A stretch of DNA of 64,000 bases from JALZOC01 sp035758845 (lineage in GTDB: Bacteria > Acidobacteriota > Vicinamibacteria > Vicinamibacterales > 2-12-FULL-66-21), in assembly GCA_035758845.1 (NCBI GenBank), contig DASTVZ010000052.1:1-64000 (forward strand), read 5' to 3'. A program made the position numbers and the translations under genes. The notes under the pieces were generated by a model. That model ran no database searches. It was not told the origin of the DNA and saw only the letters and a list, made by a program, of their open reading frames with translations. The first letter of the stretch is position 1. Each line of letters begins with the position of its first letter. Positions 59,594-64,000 of this stretch are shown here, in pieces.

Positions 59594-60937
59594 ATGGCAA
59601 ACATTCTTCAGAATCTCCCCGCCGGCGAGAAAGTCGGCATTGCATTTTCCGGCGGACTCGATACCAGTGCCGCCTTGCATTGGATGCGCGCGAAGGGCGC
59701 GATCCCGTACGCCTACACAGCGAATCTCGGTCAACCCGACGAACCGGATTACGACGAGATCCCGCGGCGTGCGCTGCAGTACGGCGCCGAAAACGCGCGG
59801 CTCGTCGACTGCCGCGCCCAACTCGTTGCCGAAGGTCTGGCCGTGCTGCAGTGCGGCGCGTTTCACATTTCGACCGCCGGTGTGCCGTATTTCAATACCA
59901 CGCCAATCGGCCGCGCCGTAACAGGAACCATGCTGGTCGGCGCAATGAAGGAGGACGAAGTCAACATCTGGGGAGACGGCAGCACGTTCAAAGGCAACGA
60001 TATCGAGCGTTTTTACCGCTACGGTCTCCTCGCCAATCCAAATCTGCGCATCTACAAGCCATGGCTCGATCAAGCGTTCATCGACGAACTCGGCGGGCGC
60101 GCGGAGATGTCCGAATACATGCGGCGCGCGGGGTTCGAATACAAGATGAGCGCCGAGAAGGCGTATTCGACCGATTCCAACATCCTCGGGGCGACGCACG
60201 AAGCGAAAGATCTCGAGCGGCTCGACACCGGGATCAAAATCGTCGAACCCATCATGGGCGTCGCCTTCTGGCGCGACGAGCTCGCCGTCAAGCGCGAAGA
60301 GGTCACCGTTCAATTTGATGAGGGGCAGCCTGTCGCGCTGAACGGCATCACTTTCAAGGATCACGTGCAATTGATGCTCGAGGCCAATCGCATCGGCGGG
60401 CGCCACGGTCTCGGGATGAGCGATCAAATTGAGAACCGCATCATCGAAGCCAAGAGCCGCGGCATTTACGAAGCTCCCGGGATGGCTCTGCTGTTTATCG
60501 CATACGAACGACTGATCACCGGAATACATAATGAAGATACGATCGAGCAGTATCGGGATCAGGGACGCCGATTGGGACGTCTCCTGTATCAGGGACGCTG
60601 GTTCGATCCGCAGTCAATGATGCTGCGCGAAACGGCGCAGCGCTGGGTTGCCCGCGCCATTACCGGCGAGGTCAGGCTCGAACTGCGACGCGGCAACGAC
60701 TACTCGATCGTCGACACGACGTCTCCAAACCTGACGTATAAGCCTGAACGATTGACGATGGAGAAAGGCGAGTCGATGTTCTCGCCGCAAGACCGCATTG
60801 GGCAATTGACGATGAGGAATCTGGACATTGTCGACACACGCGATAAGCTCTTCACCTACGTGAAGGCTGGAGTGCTTGCGCCGTGGTCCGGTACCGCGCT
60901 TCCACATCCGTCGTCGGAGCCGACGGAAGATGAATAA
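59594..60937 (+). CDS. argG: Argininosuccinate synthase
   Basis: A 447-residue enzyme that condenses citrulline with aspartate in arginine biosynthesis. ATP-binding P-loop-like motif GIAFSGGLDTSAALHWM at the start, YTANLGQPDEPDYDEI, VTGTMLVGAMKEDEVNIWGDGSTFKGNDIERFY and STDSNILGATHEAKDLE follow. The length and insertions match the E. coli-type (long) subgroup and not the 400-residue common type. The start has no strong Shine-Dalgarno. It is divergent, with its start codon one base from the start of the exported protein. A repeat begins two bases after the stop. Confidence 0.96.
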   Translation: MANILQNLPAGEKVGIAFSGGLDTSAALHWMRAKGAIPYAYTANLGQPDEPDYDEIPRRALQYGAENARLVDCRAQLVAEGLAVLQCGAFHISTAGVPYFNTTPIGRAVTGTMLVGAMKEDEVNIWGDGSTFKGNDIERFYRYGLLANPNLRIYKPWLDQAFIDELGGRAEMSEYMRRAGFEYKMSAEKAYSTDSNILGATHEAKDLERLDTGIKIVEPIMGVAFWRDELAVKREEVTVQFDEGQPVALNGITFKDHVQLMLEANRIGGRHGLGMSDQIENRIIEAKSRGIYEAPGMALLFIAYERLITGIHNEDTIEQYRDQGRRLGRLLYQGRWFDPQSMMLRETAQRWVARAITGEVRLELRRGNDYSIVDTTSPNLTYKPERLTMEKGESMFSPQDRIGQLTMRNLDIVDTRDKLFTYVKAGVLAPWSGTALPHPSSEPTEDE

Positions 60938-60939
60938 TT

Positions 60940-60972
60940 GAGGCTTCCGGCTCTCGGCTCTTGGCTTCTGGG
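60940..60972. repeat. Degenerate GAGGCTTCCGGCTCT repeats
   Basis: GAGGCTTCCGGCTCTCGGCTCTTGGCTTCTGGG, between argG and lhr, of the same loose GAGCC/GGCTC family as 13430-13496 and 39161-39235. The lhr start is two bases after. Confidence 0.6.
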
Positions 60973-60973
60973 T

Positions 60974-63900
60974 ATGTCATTTACCGCTTTTCATCCCGCC
61001 GTTCGGCAATGGTTCAGCCGTCAGATTGGGCAGCCGACATCCGCGCAGTTGCGCGGATGGGAGTCGATTGCCCGCGGTCGCCATACGCTGATCTCCGCCC
61101 CGACGGGGTCGGGCAAGACGCTGGCCGCGTTTCTCACCGCCATCGATGAATTGATCAAGGAAGGCGCGGATCATCCGCTGGCGGATGAAGTCAGAGTTGT
61201 TTACGTGTCGCCGCTGAAAGCGCTCAGCACCGACATCCACAAGAATCTCGCCGAGCCGCGACGCGGCATACGCCGCGCAGCGGAGGACGCCGGCCTTCCT
61301 TCGCCGTCGATCACTGCAGCCGTCCGAACCGGTGACACGACCCAATCGGAACGCGCGGCGATGCTGCGGACGCCTCCGCACATCCTCGTCACCACGCCGG
61401 AGTCGTTGTATCTCCTGCTCACCGCGGATCGCAGCCGACAAATGCTGCGGACCGTCCGCACCGTCATCGTCGACGAGATCCACGCCGTTATCGGGACGCG
61501 ACGCGGTGCGCATCTCGCACTCTCGCTGGAACGTCTTCAGCAGATCGCCGAACGGCGGTTACTGAGGATCGGTCTCTCGGCGACGCAAAAGCCAATCGAG
61601 GAAGTTGCGCGATATCTTCTCGGCACCGGCGGCGCGCCGGAGAGCTGCACGATCGTTGATGAAGGCCATCGTCGACGCATGGACCTCGATGTCGAGATCC
61701 CGCGTTCGCCGCTCGACGCGGTGATGTCGCAGGAAGTCTGGGAGGAGTATTACGACCGGCTGACCGAGCTCGTCTCGGGCCACGGCACAACCCTGGTGTT
61801 CGTGAATACGCGACGGATGGCTGAGCGCGTCGCACGTCACCTCAGTGACCGGCTCGGCGAGGACGCCGTCACCGCACACCACGGCAGCCTTTCGAAAGAG
61901 AAGCGGCTCGACGCGGAGACGCGGTTGAAGACCGGGCGCCTTCGCGCGTTGGTCGCGACCGCATCGCTCGAGTTGGGAATCGACATTGGACATGTCGATC
62001 TGGTCTGCCAGATTGGATCACCTCACCGGATCGCCACGCTTCTGCAACGGGTCGGCCGTTCAGGTCACACGATCGACGGAATTCCCAAGGGGCGCGTCTT
62101 TCCCGCATCAAGAGACGATCTCGTCGAGTGTGCCGCGCTTCTTCGCGCGGTACTGCAAGGCCACCTCGATTCCATCGTCAACCACGATGCGCCGCTCGAC
62201 GTACTGGCGCAGCAACTCGTCGCCGAAACGGCGTGTCGCGAATACGGCGAAGATGAACTCTTCGCGCTGGTCCAGCGAGCGTGGCCCTACCGACACCTTT
62301 CCCGCTCTGACTTCGACGCGGTCGTCTGCATGGTCGCGGAAGGATTCGACACCCGCCGCGGCCGGCGCGCCGCACTCGTCCATCGCGATGAAATCAATCG
62401 CGTCGTCCGCGCGCGACGAGGCGCACGACTGCTGGCGCAAACATCAGGCGGTGCGATTCCGGAAGTCGCCGACTATCGCGTCGTCCTCGATCCCGAGAAC
62501 ACGTTCATCGGGACGGTGAACGAGGACTTCGCCATCGAAAGCATGGGCGGAGACGTGTTCCAGCTCGGCAACGCGTCGTGGCGGGTACTGCAAGTGACTG
62601 CCGGCACCGTGCGGGTCGCCGACGCGAGAGGCGTTCCGCCCAACATTCCGTTCTGGTTTGGCGAAGCGCCCGCGCGAAGTGACGAATTGTCGGTCGCGGT
62701 CAGCGACCTTCGCCGCGAGATCGATCAACGCCTTGGCGCAAGCGATGGTGACGCCGGCGGGTGGCTCGCACGTGAGACGGGCTTGCCGGCCGGCGCAGTC
62801 GAGCAATTGGTCGACTACTTCGTTGAAGGACGACGAGCGCTTGGCGTGATTCCGACGCAAGAGACACTCGTGCTCGAGCGGTTCTTCGATGAATCCGGTG
62901 GCATGCAGCTTGTTCTGCACGCGCCGTTCGGCAGCCGGATCAACAAAGCATGGGGACTGGCGCTGCGCAAGCGCTTCTGCCGGCAGTTCAACTTCGAGCT
63001 GCAGGCGGCCGCGACCGAGGACGCAGTGCTCCTGTCGCTCGGACCCCAGCATTCGTTTCCGCTCGCCGACGTATTTCGCTATCTGCATCCGAACACGACC
63101 CGCGACGTGCTGGTCCAGGCGTTCTTGGATGCCCCGGTCTTTCAAACACGCTGGCGGTGGAATACAACCATCTCGCTCGCCGTTCCACGCAATCGCGGCG
63201 GCAAGAAGGTGCCGCCACAACTGCAACGGATGCTCGCTGACGATCTTTTGGCCGCGGCCTTTCCGGATGCTGCCGCCTGTCTCGAAAACATTCCCGGCGA
63301 TCGTCAGATTCCCGATCATCCACTCGTCAGCCAGACCGTGCGCGATTGTCTGCAGGAGGCCATGAACTTCGATGGACTCGCCGCGGTACTTGGTCGAATC
63401 CATCGAAACGAGATCGCTCTGGTCGCACGCGACACGCCCGAGCCGTCATTCTTCGCGCACGAGATTCTCAACGCCAAGCCGTACGCGTTCCTCGACGATG
63501 CGCCGCTGGAGGAGCGGCGCGCACATGCCGTGCAGACGAGACGTGCCGGCGAACCGGCGGCAGGAGGCGATCTCGGGCGACTCGATCCTGCGGCGATTGA
63601 AAGGGTGCGGGCCGAGGCAAGTCCGCAACCGCGCGACGCCGACGAATTACACGATGCACTTCTCTCGAGCGGGTACCTGACACCGGATCAGATCGATCGT
63701 ATCCCTCGGGAGTTCTTTGCCGAGCTGGTTTCGAAGCGTCGTGCCGCGCTGTTGACGCTGGAAGACCGAGGATCAATCGCCGTCGCCGCCGAACGCATTC
63801 CGGAAATCCTCGCGGTCCATCCATCCGCCGTCGTTCCGCCGGATATTGCGCCACCTCCGTCGAGAACGTCTCGCACCTGGACACGCGCCGAGGCGCTGGT

Positions 63901-64000
63901 TGAACTGCTTCGCGGCCGGCTCACGACGACTGGTCCGGTCACCTCAGAGACGCTGGCGGCGTCATTGTCACTTGCTGAACGCGACATCGAGACGGCGCTC
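60974..64000 (+). CDS. lhr: Lhr family DNA helicase, N-terminal part (3' end outside window)
   Basis: The frame from ATG 60974 is open to the window end (1009 codons). Lhr-core motifs: Q-like PTSAQLRGWESI, Walker A APTGSGKTLAAFL, DEIH box IVDEIHAVIGTRRGAHLALSLERLQ, motif III GLSATQKPIEEVARYL, and in the second RecA domain TASLELGIDIGHVDLVCQIGSPHRIATLLQRVGRSGH. The winged helix and Lhr-core C-terminal part follow (DPENTFIGTVNEDFAIESMGGDVFQLGNASWRV), and the Lhr-specific SFFAHEILNAKPYAFLDDAPLEERR near 63430-63510. It unwinds DNA or RNA-DNA hybrids. Whether the C-terminal extension is long cannot be seen. Confidence 0.95.
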   Translation, partial: MSFTAFHPAVRQWFSRQIGQPTSAQLRGWESIARGRHTLISAPTGSGKTLAAFLTAIDELIKEGADHPLADEVRVVYVSPLKALSTDIHKNLAEPRRGIRRAAEDAGLPSPSITAAVRTGDTTQSERAAMLRTPPHILVTTPESLYLLLTADRSRQMLRTVRTVIVDEIHAVIGTRRGAHLALSLERLQQIAERRLLRIGLSATQKPIEEVARYLLGTGGAPESCTIVDEGHRRRMDLDVEIPRSPLDAVMSQEVWEEYYDRLTELVSGHGTTLVFVNTRRMAERVARHLSDRLGEDAVTAHHGSLSKEKRLDAETRLKTGRLRALVATASLELGIDIGHVDLVCQIGSPHRIATLLQRVGRSGHTIDGIPKGRVFPASRDDLVECAALLRAVLQGHLDSIVNHDAPLDVLAQQLVAETACREYGEDELFALVQRAWPYRHLSRSDFDAVVCMVAEGFDTRRGRRAALVHRDEINRVVRARRGARLLAQTSGGAIPEVADYRVVLDPENTFIGTVNEDFAIESMGGDVFQLGNASWRVLQVTAGTVRVADARGVPPNIPFWFGEAPARSDELSVAVSDLRREIDQRLGASDGDAGGWLARETGLPAGAVEQLVDYFVEGRRALGVIPTQETLVLERFFDESGGMQLVLHAPFGSRINKAWGLALRKRFCRQFNFELQAAATEDAVLLSLGPQHSFPLADVFRYLHPNTTRDVLVQAFLDAPVFQTRWRWNTTISLAVPRNRGGKKVPPQLQRMLADDLLAAAFPDAAACLENIPGDRQIPDHPLVSQTVRDCLQEAMNFDGLAAVLGRIHRNEIALVARDTPEPSFFAHEILNAKPYAFLDDAPLEERRAHAVQTRRAGEPAAGGDLGRLDPAAIERVRAEASPQPRDADELHDALLSSGYLTPDQIDRIPREFFAELVSKRRAALLTLEDRGSIAVAAERIPEILAVHPSAVVPPDIAPPPSRTSRTWTRAEALVELLRGRLTTTGPVTSETLAASLSLAERDIETAL

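Overview
The window looks like chromosomal DNA of a GC-rich, Gram-negative soil-type bacterium. I infer Acidobacteriota, probably the Vicinamibacteria lineage. The grounds are the mix of exported S8, S9 and M28 peptidases, two VWA proteins with N-terminal decorated domains, DUF547 and DUF2277 proteins, esterases with Gly/Arg-rich inserts, an S8 protease with a C-terminal NIVWGT repeat tract, and many degenerate short repeats between genes. This is pattern recognition, not a phylogenetic placement. There is no rRNA, tRNA, CRISPR array, prophage or insertion sequence in the window.

Layout. 1-8.2 kb: end of rho, then an exported subtilase with IVWGT repeats coupled to a GNAT gene, an AsmA-like protein, an M28 peptidase, an aldo/keto reductase and rpmE (bL31) with a clear promoter and terminator. 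8.2-13.4 kb: a leftward DNA-repair pair (mrfA helicase, mrfB exonuclease) and an alanine/sodium symporter. 13.5-25.3 kb: mostly leftward metabolic and unknown genes (SDR, DUF547, hydrolase, VanZ-like, YjbQ-like, VOC, cystathionine beta-synthase/cysteine synthase, DUF2277, VWA). 25.4-33.5 kb: S9 peptidase, a truncated ECF sigma gene, two exported unknown proteins, an esterase, and a decayed TPR/membrane mannosyltransferase-like gene. 33.5-40.4 kb: dicarboxylate symporter, EamA transporter, YdeI-like protein, PEP carboxylase and a triple helix-hairpin-helix protein. 40.5-45.7 kb: a sulfate ABC transporter operon with its own porin. 45.8-56.9 kb: VWA protein, anti-sigma-like ATPase, unknown exported proteins, a nucleotide transporter of the ATP/ADP antiporter family, MltF-like transglycosylase, PPK2, STAS protein and an MscS channel. 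56.9-64 kb: threonine dehydratase-like enzyme, an exported unknown protein, argG, and the start of lhr, which runs off the window.

The most interesting point is the leader of the sulfate operon. On the minus strand, upstream of the porin gene, a promoter-like pair (TTGACC, 18 nt, CATAAG with an extended TG) is followed about 7 nt later by a 24-codon ORF that carries cysteine at codons 7, 9, 10 and 11. This is followed by a 12-bp hairpin with a seven-U tract that sits before the first structural gene. No minus-strand gene lies upstream for this terminator to serve. The arrangement reads as a cysteine-responsive ribosome-mediated attenuator controlling sulfate uptake. With the cysteine synthase gene at 22.6-24.0 kb it points to cysteine supply as a regulated theme.

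Other signals: short degenerate tandem repeats of several families sit directly at the 3' ends of at least ten genes and have recoded some C-termini; two palindromic REP-like elements are present; Gly/Arg-rich inserts recur in exported enzymes; and the PEP carboxylase appears to lack two of the aspartate-binding residues known from the E. coli enzyme.
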